A stretch of DNA of 64,000 nucleotides, taken from assembly GCA_920105625.2 (NCBI GenBank), contig OV050030.1:30870516-30934515 (forward strand), in the 5' to 3' direction. The position numbers and the translations under genes are program-made. Below are positions 10,200 through 21,032 of the stretch, piece by piece (the first letter of the stretch is position 1; every line of letters starts with the position of its first letter). The notes under the pieces were generated by a model. It did not search any database, had not been told where the DNA came from, and saw nothing but the letters and a program-made list of their open reading frames with translations. Origin of the DNA: Clusia tigrina (Eukaryota; Arthropoda; Insecta; Diptera; Clusiidae).

Positions 10200-12010
10200 A
10201 TTTAAGAGGGCAATATACAATTGATATTGTAAGATTCTGATTGGTTCCTTTTCTGGTGATTGCCTGTAATTAACATTCTCTAAATTCGCCTTGAACCGAT
10301 TCTGCTTTTAATAAGTTAACTACTGTCCCACACGATTTATCGAGGATTTTTTTGGTTTGTAAAATTTGTATCATATTAGATCAAACAAGTTTTTATGCAA
10401 GATGAGTTCCATAAGCATAACGCCTAAATTCTCCGATTTCATAAAAAGGCTTAGTTCTAATTTATGGTTTGGGAGAACCATTGGCATTCCATACAACATA
10501 TTTTTATTCAATTTCTCATATTTTAGCTGAAATTATTTAATAAAGTTTTCATGATTCTGCAGCAGTCTTTCATCACCATTTACATCATGCTTTTTACTGC
10601 TTGTAGAAGAACCTGGTCTGTCTGATGTTGCATTGGCAATTGTATATCTTGAGATTCTCTTTTAACTTAACTGTACGATAAAATATTTTGTTCTTTTCTT
10701 AATGAAGCCAACTCGTGAATTATTGCTGCTCAAATATAGGTTTTACCACAACCTGTATGAGCCGTCAGACAAAATGCATTGCTACTGGCATCGTGATGCA
10801 AAACTTTGCGCAAAATTCTAACTACAGCATTACATTGTTCATCATTAGCAGTATTATGCATTTTGTTAAAAGTTTCACCTTGTTCAACAAATCAATTTGC
10901 ATAATGTCACATCAGGTACCCAGAACGATTGGGCGTGGAAGCCTAAGTGCTTCTCATGAAATATTATGTGTCAATAGAATATCCTTAATTTCAAGAAGAG
11001 TTGTGCTGAATGAAACAGCTTCATTGTAATTTCTCAAGAAATCCTAACTCACTCCATAATCTCAAAGCAATCACTAGAACATTCAAACAATCCCGTTAAT
11101 CTGCAATTCACTTCCGGGTTGGATACTGCTAATTCTACTGTCGCACAATCATATCCTTTATAAACGTACTTGTAAATATATTTCACACTCTTAACTGTCG
11201 TACAGATTTCAACAGTTCAATGATATTAGATAAGAGATATGGATCAACAAATCTGTTGTCAATAGTATGACCACGCAGGTCAGCTGTGATTACATTATCG
11301 CGACGTTTATAAACACTGGTTTCACCACTGAAATCTTTTGGTCATTTTTTAGAACACACACCATCCCTCATACAGTCTGAATTAGGATTAAGAGTTCCCC
11401 ATGACACCTGACCATCATTTCTAAATATTGCTGCTACAGTTTGCACATCATTGCATCTCTATTGACAACTATACCCATAGAAACACTTGCCGCTTCATTT
11501 TGTGGCTGTCGACAATAATCGGCCATCGACGTAAAAGATCGAATAAATTTATTACAACTGTTTAATTCATTCGCTAATTCACGCTGTACCCTCATCATAA
11601 AAATGCAAATGTGCATAACACGGCTGACGCCCGTATTCAGAAGTCAACGCACCAGCACGTTGGTAAAATATGTCATGTACTTTAAAATGATAAATGCCAT
11701 TCAAAGCTGTATCAGAACTAACCATTGCAAATGAAGATTTATAAGAACGAATATTTGAATATTATTTTTGGTACGTTGCTTAATTTTTGGGTCAACTGAA
11801 CTAAGGCCGGCGAAAAGATTTCGAACCAATGGATTTGAGGAAATGCTGATAAGTGCACTTTACCTTTGTGACAATGTAAATGCGTCATTGTTACCTGATT
11901 TAGTCTCTGAAGTAGTAGTAGTAAGGCATCACAGAATGAACAAAGTGATGATAAATCACAGCAATTAAATGAATCGATATTTCGCGGAACTAAATTTAAC
12001 GCCACCTTAT
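10200..12010 (-). mobile_element. Decayed Helitron, copy 1
   Basis: Minus strand, high to low. 12005-11739 holds CHKGKVHLSAFP, the start of Helitron Rep-helicases. 11616-11434 is the adjoining poorly conserved part. Around 11400-11200 the strand reads GTLNPNSDCMRDGVC and, after a frameshift, YKRRDNVITADLRGHTIDNR, the conserved block between the Rep domain and later regions. 11029-10715 holds the region before the helicase, ending with AGCGKT-like HTGCGKTY near 10740, a Walker A motif. Stops and frameshifts are frequent. Parts match 50037-50118 and 52014-52800. Terminal TC/CTRR ends were not found. Confidence 0.75.
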
Positions 12011-12280
12011 TTTGGAATCAATTAAAATATCTTCGAATTATTATTCACTATTGAATTTGCGAAACTGCTTCTAGGAAATCTCACATTATTTCGATCGCTT
12101 CGACCCGCAGTTGTTTTTCGGCACGGCAGAAATTTACTATATTTCGCTTTAGTCAAAAATATACTTCCCAATTAAATAATATATATTTTTTTTAAATCAA
12201 ATGTATTTATAATCGACTGGTTCTTAATGGTAACAAATCAGTGGTGCTCCGACCCACTGGTATCATAACCCAACAAACCA

Positions 12281-12420
12281 TATGATATCATATATGATAT
12301 AATAACGATATCATAATTATATCGAATGTGATATCATATATGATGAAATGGCACCTCTAATATATGATATCATATTTATATCAGATTTTATATCATAATT
12401 TTAGAATATATGCCAATATA
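12281..12420. repeat. Cluster of GATATC-centred AT palindromes
   Basis: Perfect palindromes ATATGATATCATAT (12280-12293 and 12362-12375) and ATATCATATATGATAT (12285-12300, again nearly at 12331-12346) with further TATATC/GATATA variants fill about 140 bp. There is no ORF. It lies just upstream of the tnp2-like gene fragment. Confidence 0.7.
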
Positions 12421-12836
12421 ATTAAATTTGAGGAAAAAAATGCCATAGTAACGCAGAAAGCATTTGTGATGTAGCAAGGGAAAAGAATTCGGAAGTAGAA
12501 CTGCCAATGCAATCGTCGTCGCCTACTCAGGAGGAGAATCTAAAAAACATTGAAAGTGAAGTCGTACTGCAAATTGAAAATTCAGAAAATAGCAGCGCAG
12601 ATAATATTCACAATAAATTTTCACATTGGGGAATCGAAGAAAACATAGCCGTAAGACCACTGAATGGCCTCTTAAGAATTTTGAAACCAATTATACCAAC
12701 ACTGCCGACAGATGTTAGAGCATTGAGACACACACCGAGGGATGCGCCAGCGAAAATTATAGAAGCAGGTCGATATGTGCACTATGGTTTAAAGGTTAGC
12801 TTAACAGACTTTTTGCAATGTAATTAGTTTGCTGCT

Positions 12837-13639
12837 TTTGTGTCATACTGCATTTGTCATTGATGATCCCAACTGTGATCACAACTGTCCGATCTACTAT
12901 GTCCTGTAGCTTTAGTACCGGCATGTCTTCCGTAACGCCACAGCATTTCGTCCGTTTGGTGATGTCAAAGCGTCACAATTAAAGTTATCAGGTTCTTTTC
13001 CACCTAGATGTTCCTTCTGTAAAGAAAGGTAGTAGCTGAAAGTTATGTTCCTTCATTATCTTTTCCGCTTTGTGAATGAATTTGAGAATGTCCATAACAG
13101 GAGGATACTTTATTTCTTCCAGAGCCAGCTGGTCGCAGTGGAATATGTTCATTCTATTTCTTGCCAACGCAATGCATTTGCACAGTATGTGTTCTGTGGT
13201 TTCCTCTTCTTCTAAACAGAGAATGTGGATTTTAGTCAGGTTATATTTCAGGTAGTAATGACCTGATAGATAACCTACTATTTTCCATATGTTTGCTTTG
13301 AACATATTGCACAATTCCTTATTGTAGGTGAATGGCCTTACCAGTCTTTTGGCTTGGCGAAGTCCCTCTATCCCTTCCCAGTGTGACATTGTGAGACTAT
13401 GCTCCTAGCTATCTACCCTGGATTTAGCCTCCGCCCAGTTGATACCACAGTATGGCTCCGGACCTATGAGGCTTGTTGCGGAACCGGCCCTACCCAGTTC
13501 GTCAGCAATTTCGTTGCCTTCGATCCCCGAGTGATGCGGGGCCAAGCAAATTGCAACCTTATTTGTTGCACCTAAAGATTGTAGGTAGTTGAAGCATTCT
13601 TCCACCAGTTTCGATTCTTTAGAATATTATTATTATTAT
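12837..13639 (-). mobile_element. 5'-truncated RNase H-bearing LINE inserted in the tnp2-like gene
   Basis: Minus strand: 13605-13405 reads HHSGIEGNEIADELGRAGSA, the end of the RNase H domain, and 13389-12988 reads the cysteine-containing tail with EEEETTEHILCKC. It is a paralogue of the longer copy at 50119-52013. Near-identical 9-bp flanks (TTTGCTGCT at 12828-12836, TTTGTTGCT at 13640-13648) are a probable target duplication. The 5' end has an ATT-rich run. The RNase H frame carries a shift near 13400. Confidence 0.8.
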
Positions 13640-14451
13640 TTTGTTGCTAATGAAATGGAGCTTAACTTCAATGTTGACAGCTTACCAACTGCTAAAAGGT
13701 CTGGGGCTCAGGTGTGGCCAATTTTGGTAAACATTGAAGGCACAAATCCCGTCATGTTAGCTGGAGTTTACGAAGGCAACACAAACATTAAAAATTGTAA
13801 TACTTGCCTAGACAATTTTTTAAGGAACTGTTAGATATAGTTGAAAATGGAACTCAACCAAGACATCATGATATCCAAGAGAAAATCGTCTTCGAGGACC
13901 CTCCCATCGACAATCCAAAATAATTTATATTAGATTATAAGCACCTAGTAAGTCGCGGTGTTACAGAAATGCTTCTAAGATCGTGGTTAAAACATGGAAA
14001 ACAAAGCTATTCTCTGAAACGCTCGAAAATTAATAATCTTAACGTTTTACTACTGAACATACGTCCTCAAGTTCCGCATGAGTTTCAAAGAAAGCCGAGA
14101 TCTTCTGATGAAATCGACAGATGGACGGCTACAGAACTCAGGACTTTTTTACTTTATACATGGCCTATTGTTTTAAAAAATATTCTTCACGTGGAGTTAT
14201 ATAATCTTTTCTTGTTATTATCCATCGGAGTGCATTTGCTGCTAACAAACATCCAAAAAACCACGACAAAGCTAATCATTTATTAGAGAAATTTATTCGT
14301 AACCTTCCTATCCTATTGAAACGTGATTGCATATCAGTGAAACGGGATAGCATATTTTTAGGATCCCATCTGGAGAATGAGTGCCCCCTGTGAGTCAAGA
14401 TGCGAACTATTCGAATAAAAGCTTATTCAAGAACCATCTGTCATATCAAAA

Positions 14452-14521
14452 AGAATATTCTCGACTTCTGTCGAAGAGGATAGAAGCTTCTAGAATATAC
14501 GAGAATAGCGTGGAAGTTTCT
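14452..14521 (+). promoter_or_regulatory. Heat-shock-element array in the LTR
   Basis: GAA begins at 14453, 14473, 14483, 14493, 14503 and 14513, and TTC at 14458, 14488 and 14518: all in one 5-bp register, as required for HSF trimers. The core AGAAGCTTCTAGAAT (14482-14496) is a perfect three-unit element. It ends about 20 bp upstream of the TATA box. The 3' LTR carries the same array at 20128-20197. Confidence 0.75.
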
Positions 14522-14540
14522 ACACCAACCATTCGAAAAC

Positions 14541-14548
14541 TATAAAAG
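14541..14548 (+). promoter_or_regulatory. TATA box of the LTR promoter
   Basis: TATAAAAG, conserved in the 3' LTR (20217-20224) and, as TATAAAAA, in the solo LTR near 48590. Transcription should start about 30 bp downstream. Confidence 0.75.
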
Positions 14549-14962
14549 CGACAAGACTGTTCAAAGTGGAATACAGTAGATCAGAGACCGTAAAAGTGTG
14601 TTCATCTAGCATTATAATCAAAGCAGCAGTATTTGTAATTGTGCAAAGTGATGAAATTCATTATTAAATAAAGTGATGAAATTACTTATTAAATAAAGTG
14701 ACTAATGGTTTGTGAAATAAAGTGCAAATAATATCTAAGTAAACTTTAAGCCTAATATTAAATGTGTAAATAGCAATAATTAAATAAAGCTAATTATTTT
14801 AATTTAACCAGCGATTGTTTGATTACTACACAATCCAGTGGTACGAGTCCGAGTACAGATAGTTAGAGAAATTGTCAGGAGGGCAATTTTGTAACAGAGT
14901 AAATTGTCCGGAGGGCAATTTTGTAACAGAGTAAATTGTCAAGAGGGCAATTTCGTAACAAT

Positions 14963-14980
14963 TGGTGTCAGAAGTGGGAT
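14963..14980 (+). other. Primer binding site (tRNA-Leu)
   Basis: TGGTGTCAGAAGTGGGAT begins two bases after the 5' LTR and is complementary to the 3' end of insect tRNA-Leu, as known for the mdg3/micropia/blastopia group. Confidence 0.8.
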
Positions 14981-14999
14981 TGTGTATCTGTAATAAACA

Positions 15000-16370
15000 A
15001 TGGTTAAATTTGAAAAACTGAGATTGGAGCAGCTCAAGAAGGAGCTTGAGCGTTTAAATTTGCAAACACAAGGGCTTAAAGCGGAGCTGCAGGTGAGACT
15101 AAGAAGCGCTTTAGAGGAGCAGGGTATAGATGTCGATGAGCATGAATTCCAATGTGAAGAGCCAACGACATCTCGACATGAAGAAACACCGCAAGAAACT
15201 AACACGGGTAACTTTGACATGAGTGCACTTATCGGGCTAATACAGATGCAGTTACAACAAAATTCTCAAGCAGCTGAAGAGAGGATGCAGCAGCGAGATG
15301 AAAAGATGCAGCAGCGAGATGAAAAGATGCAGCAACAATTACAACAAAATGCTCAAACCGTCGAAAAGAGTGTTGCATCCGTCAAAGAGGACGTAGAAAA
15401 GAGTGCTGAATCGCTCAAACAAGCAGTCAAAGAGGATGTCAAAGAACAGTTACAGCAGAGTGAAATAGGACTTACTCAACTAGTGGAAAAGAACTCACAG
15501 CAGATGAAAGAAATGTCCGAGATGGTAGACAGGAAGGTTTGTGAAATTGAGACACGGCAAGAATCGTTCGAAAAATCTTTAGTACAAAGGCAGAATGAAT
15601 TTAAGCAACAAATAGAACAAAGAATTAATCTACTACAGGAAGGTGCATTGCCTGTGCCAGCTTTATCCTCAATAAAACTGAAGCCTCCTACCTATGATGG
15701 AACCACGACATTTAGCGTCTTCAGAATGCAGTTTGAGACTACCGCTAGCACAAATGGTTGGAGTGCTCGCGAAAAAGTGGCTGCATTAACCGTTTCATTG
15801 AAAGGTGCTGCCGCTGATGTGCTTCAAACTATCTCAGAAAGTGAGCGAGACTGCTATGAAAGCTTGATGAATGCCGTTCAGCGCAAGTATGGTAGTGAAC
15901 ACCGGAAGCAGATGTACCAAGTAGAGCTACGAACACGGGTACAGAAGAGTGGTGAGTCTCTACAACAGTTTGCGGCGGAAGTGGAACGGTTGGCTCATCT
16001 TGCCTACCCAGGAGAGATCACTGAGAGGTGTATGATGGACACCTTTGTATATGGCATTCGCGATGCGGAGATAAAGCGTTCTGCAATAACTAATCCGAAA
16101 GCTACATATATGGAGACAGTAGCTAGCGCTTTAACTTCAGAGACAGCAGCCTTGGTGTGCCAGCCAGTATACAGAGCCCGTCAGGTACAAGTCGAAAGCG
16201 GCCAAAGTTTCACGGGCAAATGCTTCACCTGCGGAGAGGTCGGACACATGGCCCGTAATTGCCAATCGAGACGGAAACGTTCTAGATCACGCTCACCGGT
16301 AAGACCTCCAAAGCAAGTCAGATTCCAAAATAGGGAATCAGAAAATGATGAAAAGTCGTCGACAAACTAG
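15000..16370 (+). CDS. Gag protein of the gypsy element (456 aa, intact)
   Basis: The first ATG after the primer site opens an uninterrupted frame. Residues 5-40 (LRLEQLKKELERLNLQTQGL...) resemble a SAP-type helix-extended-helix DNA-binding segment. Residues about 80-215 are a glutamine/lysine-rich coiled coil containing the tandem MQQRDEK repeat. Residues about 220-390 are a capsid-like helical region (PPTYDGTTTFSVFRMQFET ... AVQRKYGS). Residues 408-421 are a CCHC knuckle (CFTCGEVGHMARNC), followed by an arginine/serine-rich tail. It should form the particle in which reverse transcription occurs. The stop TAG is at 16368-16370. The pol frame is -1 and open for only 18 nt upstream of the gag stop (16352-16369). 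Confidence 0.93.
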   Translation: MVKFEKLRLEQLKKELERLNLQTQGLKAELQVRLRSALEEQGIDVDEHEFQCEEPTTSRHEETPQETNTGNFDMSALIGLIQMQLQQNSQAAEERMQQRDEKMQQRDEKMQQQLQQNAQTVEKSVASVKEDVEKSAESLKQAVKEDVKEQLQQSEIGLTQLVEKNSQQMKEMSEMVDRKVCEIETRQESFEKSLVQRQNEFKQQIEQRINLLQEGALPVPALSSIKLKPPTYDGTTTFSVFRMQFETTASTNGWSAREKVAALTVSLKGAAADVLQTISESERDCYESLMNAVQRKYGSEHRKQMYQVELRTRVQKSGESLQQFAAEVERLAHLAYPGEITERCMMDTFVYGIRDAEIKRSAITNPKATYMETVASALTSETAALVCQPVYRARQVQVESGQSFTGKCFTCGEVGHMARNCQSRRKRSRSRSPVRPPKQVRFQNRESENDEKSSTN

Positions 16371-16438
16371 ATGGAGTCAGTCTCGAGGGGCTTGATCTGA
16401 CTCCCACAACATGTAGCCCCAGAATCTTCGTTTCTCAG

Positions 16439-19400
16439 ATGGCACGGAAAATCAACAGCCTAACTGTCGACAGCGTAGTAAATGGAAGAAAAATCGTGGT
16501 AACATTGGATACGGGTGCATCACATTCCATAATTAGAAGGGATCTCGTTCGGGGAATCGAGCCGCTTCAGGGAATAAGTTTGCGTACGGCAACTGGAGAT
16601 GATGCACCGGTACTTGGAAAAGTTACACGGAAAATCACTATCGGTACCACAACAGTGGAGCACGAGTTTGTAGTTGCGGATATTGTGGACGAATTAATCT
16701 TAGGTGTGGATTTTATGATTCGGAATGGATTCACCCTAGATTTGAAATGCCGAACGTTGAAGTATGCGAACACCGAAATACCGTTATCCGTTGGTGAGGA
16801 TAAGTATGGAGGTATCCGACAAGCCATTGTATCGCGGCGGACAAAAATCCCAGCAAAGTCAGAGGCAGTCATATGGGCCAAAATGGACGGAGATGTGGAG
16901 AAGAACAAGTTGTGGGTTGTGGAAACGGATGAAAAATTTGTACTGGATGACATCATCATTGGAAAAACCCTCGTAGAAGAACAGCAGAACAGAATAGTGC
17001 CAGTAAGAGTGGTCAATCTTGCAAATTCCGCTAAAACCATAGAGAAAGGACAGATAATTGGAAATTGCCGGGCAATTTCGGCAATTGTAAACTGTGAAAG
17101 CCAGCCGCGAGACACAAAAATGAAGATACCAGCTAATAAAAAGGTACTCGACGATCTCACGAAAGAATGGAGCAAAGACTTATCCACAGAGCAGAGGAGG
17201 ACTGCCAGCCAACTTTTGGCAAGACATTGGTCAGTATTTGCTGAAAAGGGTAAAAACGAAGGCAGAACAAAGATGGTGAAACACACAATCAACACTGGTG
17301 ATGCCAAACCCATTCGTCAAGCGTCAAGAAGAGTACCTCTGGCAAAGAGAGAAGAGGTGAATGTATTGCTGAAGGAAATGCATCAGAACAACGTCATATA
17401 GCCATCAGCGAGCCCCTGGTGTTCTCCAGTGGTATTAGTCAAGAAGAAGGATGGCTCCACACGTTTCTGTGTAGATTATCGTAAACTAAATGAGGTAACG
17501 AAGAAAGATAGTTATCCATTACCTCGAATCGACGATACGTTGGACACACTTTCTGGTTCAAATTGGTTCTCAACGCTGGATTTACAAAGCGGATATTGGC
17601 AAGTGGCAGTAGACGAACAAGACAAGGAAAAGACAGCATTCAGTGCCGGTGATGGACTATGGCAATTTTTGGTGATGCCATTCGGACTGTGTAATGCTCC
17701 AGCTACATTTGAACGCTTAATGGAACATGTGCTAAAGGGTCTTCACTGGAAAACGTGTCTGGTGTACTTAGATGACATCATCGTTATGGGAAAGGACTTC
17801 GAGGACCACTTGAAGAATTTGGAAGAAGTATTGATGCGATTAGGAGCTTCAGGGTTGAAGCTGAGCGCAAAGAAATGCTCGTTCTTCAAGAAAGAAGTCA
17901 AGTACCTTGGACATAAAGTCACACCTGAAGGAGTACACACAGATCCAGATAAGATAGACTCAGTAAGGGAGTGGCCAAGACCAACTAGTTTGCATGAGCT
18001 ACGCAACTTCTTGGGTCTTTGCACCTATTACAGACGCTTTGTTCCAGGCTTTGCGGACGTGGCTGGTAGTCTGCATGCATTAACGAGGAAAAATTGTCCT
18101 TTTGAGTGGAAAAGCGAACAGGAGAAGGCATTCAACAGATTGAAGGACCTATTGTGTACAGCTCCGATCCTTGCGTATCCAATACCTGGCGAAAAATTTA
18201 TTTTGGATACAGATGCAAGTGGATTCGGGATTGGAGGTGTCCTGTCGCAAGTTATTGACGGACATGAAAGAGTACTAGCCTACTTCAGTAAGATCTTATC
18301 AAAGCCAGAGCGAAATTACTGTGTAACACGGAGAGAACTATTGGCGGTTATGCAGTGCGTGAAGCACTTTAACAAGTACTTGTATGGACAAAAGTTCTTG
18401 TTGAGAACGGATCACGCTGCTCTGCGCTGGCTGTTACAGTTCAAAAATCCCGAAGGTCAGGTTGCGAGATGGATTGAGAGACTCCAAAGCTAAGATTTCA
18501 CAATAGAACATTGCAGAGGCGGAAACCACGGGAATGCTGATGAACTATCACGACGTCCTTGCAGTATGGAATGTAAGCACTGTTCTAAAGCTGAAGGGAA
18601 GGAAGGAGTAGTCGATGTGCGCTTAATGGCTGTTTTACCAGACGATGAATGGACAGCGGAAAAGATAAAAGAAGAACAACGAAATGACCCAGATTTGGCA
18701 AAAATCGTATCAAGTAAGAGTGAAGGAAAACGGCCTGATTGGAACGAAATCTCGACTGAAAGTCCCATAACCAAAGCATATTGGGCTCAATGGAATAGCT
18801 TAAAGTTGCAAGATGGATGCCTATTCCGCCTGTGGGAGAGCGAAGATGGAAAAACCACGAGGAACTTGACTGTGGTACCCAAGGCAAGAATAAGCGAAAT
18901 TCTCAAGGAATACCATAGTGGGCCAAGCGGAGGACATTTGGGAATAACAAAAACAGTCGAGAAAATTAAAACACGATTTTATTGGGTTGGTTGCCAGCAA
19001 TCGGTAGTTGACTGGATTAGTGCTTGTGAAAAGTGTACAGCTGCCAAGGGACCGAGCCGTCGCAGCCAGGGGAAGATGCATTTATACAACGTGGGAGCGC
19101 CATTTGAGCGTATTGCAATGGACATAGCAGGTCCGTTTCCAATTAGTGATTCCGGCAACAAATATGTTCTCGTCGTAATCGACTATTTTAGTAAATGGCC
19201 AGAAGTATACCCCATTCCCGATCAAGAAGCTAAGCCCGTTGCAGATGCATTTATCAATAATTGGGTCTGCAGATTCGGAGCTCCCCTCGAGTTGCACTCG
19301 GATCAAGGCAGAAATTTCGAGTCAACAATATTCAAGGAAATGAGTGAATTGATGGGCATACGCAAAACTCGTACAACCCCTTTGCACCCACAATCCGATG

Positions 19401-19981
19401 GAATGGTTGAAAGATTTAATCGTACGCTCGAGGAACACCTAAGGAAAGTCGTGGACAGAAACCAGAAAGATTGGGACCAACACATACCCCTCTTCTTAAT
19501 GGCATACCGATCGGCAACTCACGATACAACATCTACAACACCAGCTAAGGCTATTTTCGGTTGTGACATAAGATTGCCTGCAGATCTGAAATTCGGTGCC
19601 TACTCATCTACGGAAGTTTCATGTAGCAGTTTTGTAGCTGACAAACGAAGACAGCTGAATGAAATTCATGGAACCAACAGAAAGCGCACACAACTGATGA
19701 GTGATAAAATGAAAGCCAGATATGATCTACGAGCAAACTCCAAAGGATTTCAGGAAGGGCAGCTAGTTATGCTTCATAATCCGCAAAGGAAAAAGGGATT
19801 ATCGCCAAAACTGCAAACACACTGGGAAGGCCCTTATAAGGTGATAAAGCGGCTCAACGATGTAGTATACCGCATCCAGTTGGCGAGAAATGCCAGGAGC
19901 AAAATGAAAGTCGTTCATTTAGAGAGGTTATCTCCTTATAAAGGTTGCAGTACTATCCTTGTTCGGGACGAACAAGATTAA
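16439..19981 (+). pseudogene. Pol polyprotein of the gypsy element (two in-frame stops)
   Basis: One frame runs from the ATG at 16439 (open back to 16352) to 19981. Domains: aspartic protease (LDTGASHS near residue 25), reverse transcriptase ([24 protein letters not shown]), RNase H ([27 protein letters not shown]), integrase zinc finger (HSGPSGGHLG ... CEKC), DDE core (MDIAGPFP, HSDQGRNFES, SDGMVERFNRTLEEHL) and a GPY/F module (HWEGPYKVI). TAG at 17399-17401 falls just before the conserved PSASPW block of RT; TAA at 18491-18493 falls just after the RNase H in RLQS*DF. Both look like single-base nonsense changes at normally conserved residues. Otherwise the frame is intact, so the damage is recent or the element is mobilised in trans. 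Confidence 0.93.
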
Positions 19982-19992
19982 GCGGAGGGCAG
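19981..19992 (+). other. Polypurine tract
   Basis: AGCGGAGGGCAG directly precedes the 3' LTR at 19993 and is the expected plus-strand primer. Confidence 0.8.
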
Positions 19993-20590
19993 TGAAACGT
20001 GATTGCATATCAGTGAAACAGGATAGCATATTTTTAGGATCCCATCTGGAGAATGAGTGCCCCCTGTGAGTCAAGATGCGAACTATTCGAATAAAAGCTT
20101 ATTCAAGAACCATCTGTCATATCAAAAAGAATATTCTCGACTTCTGTCGAAGAGGATAGAAGCTTCTAGAATATACGAGAATATCGTGGAAGTTTCTACA
20201 CCAACCATTCGAAAACTATAAAAGCGACAAGACTGTTCAAAGTGGAATACAGTAGATCAGAGACCGTAAAAGTGTGTTCATCTAGCATTATAATCAAAGC
20301 AGCAGTATTTGTAATTGTGCAAAGTGATGAAATTCATTATTAAATAAAGTGATGAAATTACTTATTAAATAAAGTGACTAATGGTTTGTTAAATAAAGTG
20401 CAAATAATAACTAAGTAAACTTTAAGCCTAATATTAAATGTGTAAATAGCAATAATTAAATAAAGTTAATTATTTTAATTTAACCAGCGATTGTTTGATT
20501 ACTACACAATCCAGTGGTACGAGTCCGAGTACAGATTCAGGAGGGCAATTTTGTAACAGAGTAAATTGTCAAGAGGGCAATTTCGTAACA
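19993..20590 (+). repeat. 3' LTR of the gypsy element (598 bp)
   Basis: Aligns to the 5' LTR with about five substitutions and one 46-bp difference (14 bp plus one 32-bp unit) close to the end. Followed by the target duplicate CTAT. Confidence 0.95.
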
Positions 20591-20735
20591 CTATATAATA
20601 AATCATAGATTGCTTAACTCATCTAAGTGAAGAAGCCAAAATCTTTGGTTCCATAGAAATATTCAGCGCTTTCAAATATGAGAACTTTCTACAAAAACTG
20701 AAAAAGAAACTGAAGAGAAACTATTAATTTTTAAA

Positions 20736-21032
20736 TAATTAATTTTTTTTTATGGATTTGTGTAAATAATATGCCAAACTTCCAAATTCGCCACACCGGG
20801 TACTTGTCCATTATCGCTCATCGTACGCTTTTCATTTAAAGAAGTGCATACTTTTAGGCACATATTTTAAACACAGCGGCTGTGTAGCGGATATATATGT
20901 ATTTTCACGATTTGTTTATGAAAAAATTAAATATAAGAAAAAATATATATATTCTGCACATCTGCAACACAAATGTTTCAAGATGATGCAAATTTTAAAA
21001 AACGAACCGGTAATTTTTCTGCAATTGGTATG
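20736..21032. repeat. Dispersed repeat, left part (partner of 53806-54110)
   Basis: From the phrase GTGTAAATAATATGC through CGCCACACCGGGTA and TATATATTCTGCACATCTGC, this matches 53820-54110 closely. It continues at 21602-21725 after a solo LTR. It is non-coding. In one place it follows the tnp2-like gene and in the other a Helitron, so it may be an independent element or an end of one of them. Confidence 0.7.

Larger units (their letters stand above)
14317..14960 (+). repeat. 5' LTR of the gypsy element (644 bp)
   Basis: It contains a heat-shock-element array (14452-14521), a TATA box TATAAAAG at 14541-14548, many AATAAA signals between about 14660 and 14790, and three tandem 32-bp units at its end (14869, 14901, 14933). 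The 3' LTR has two such units and lacks 46 bp in total. Confidence 0.95.
14317..20590 (+). mobile_element. Nearly full-length Ty3/gypsy LTR retrotransposon
   Basis: Two LTRs (14317-14960, 19993-20590) start TG and end CA and are flanked by the 4-bp duplication CTAT (14313-14316 and 20591-20594). Outside the tandem-repeat block the LTRs differ at about five bases in roughly 590, so the insertion is recent. The primer site is complementary to tRNA-Leu, as in the mdg3/micropia/blastopia group. The order gag, protease, RT, RNase H, integrase is that of Ty3/gypsy; there is no env. It interrupts the tnp2-like gene. Solo LTRs of the same family are at 21033-21601 and 48341-48951. Confidence 0.95.
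12485..20735 (+). pseudogene. tnp2/DUF4218-like transposon gene in pieces (12507-12827, 13649-14316, 20595-20735)
   Basis: Plus-strand pieces read in order as one protein family found in many arthropod TE copies. First LRILKPIIPTLPTDVRALRH and YVHYGLK (12507-12827), then ELNFNVDSLPTAKRSGAQVW with LAGVYEGN (13660-13834), then PRSSDEIDRWTATELRTFLL (14070-14280), and finally HLSEEAKIFGSIEIFSAFKY (20610-20680), typical of the DUF4218 end. A LINE separates the first two pieces and a gypsy element the last two. Stops and an internal deletion (around 13920) are also present. The link to CACTA-type transposases is from family resemblance and I cannot confirm it. Confidence 0.6.

Noticed and set aside
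14869..14960. Tandem 32-bp units as a CRISPR-like array
   Set aside because: Units are contiguous without unique spacers and lie at the LTR end in a eukaryotic genome.
16567..17313. 248-codon minus-strand frame
   Set aside because: Antisense shadow of the gypsy protease region; no domain and no start context.
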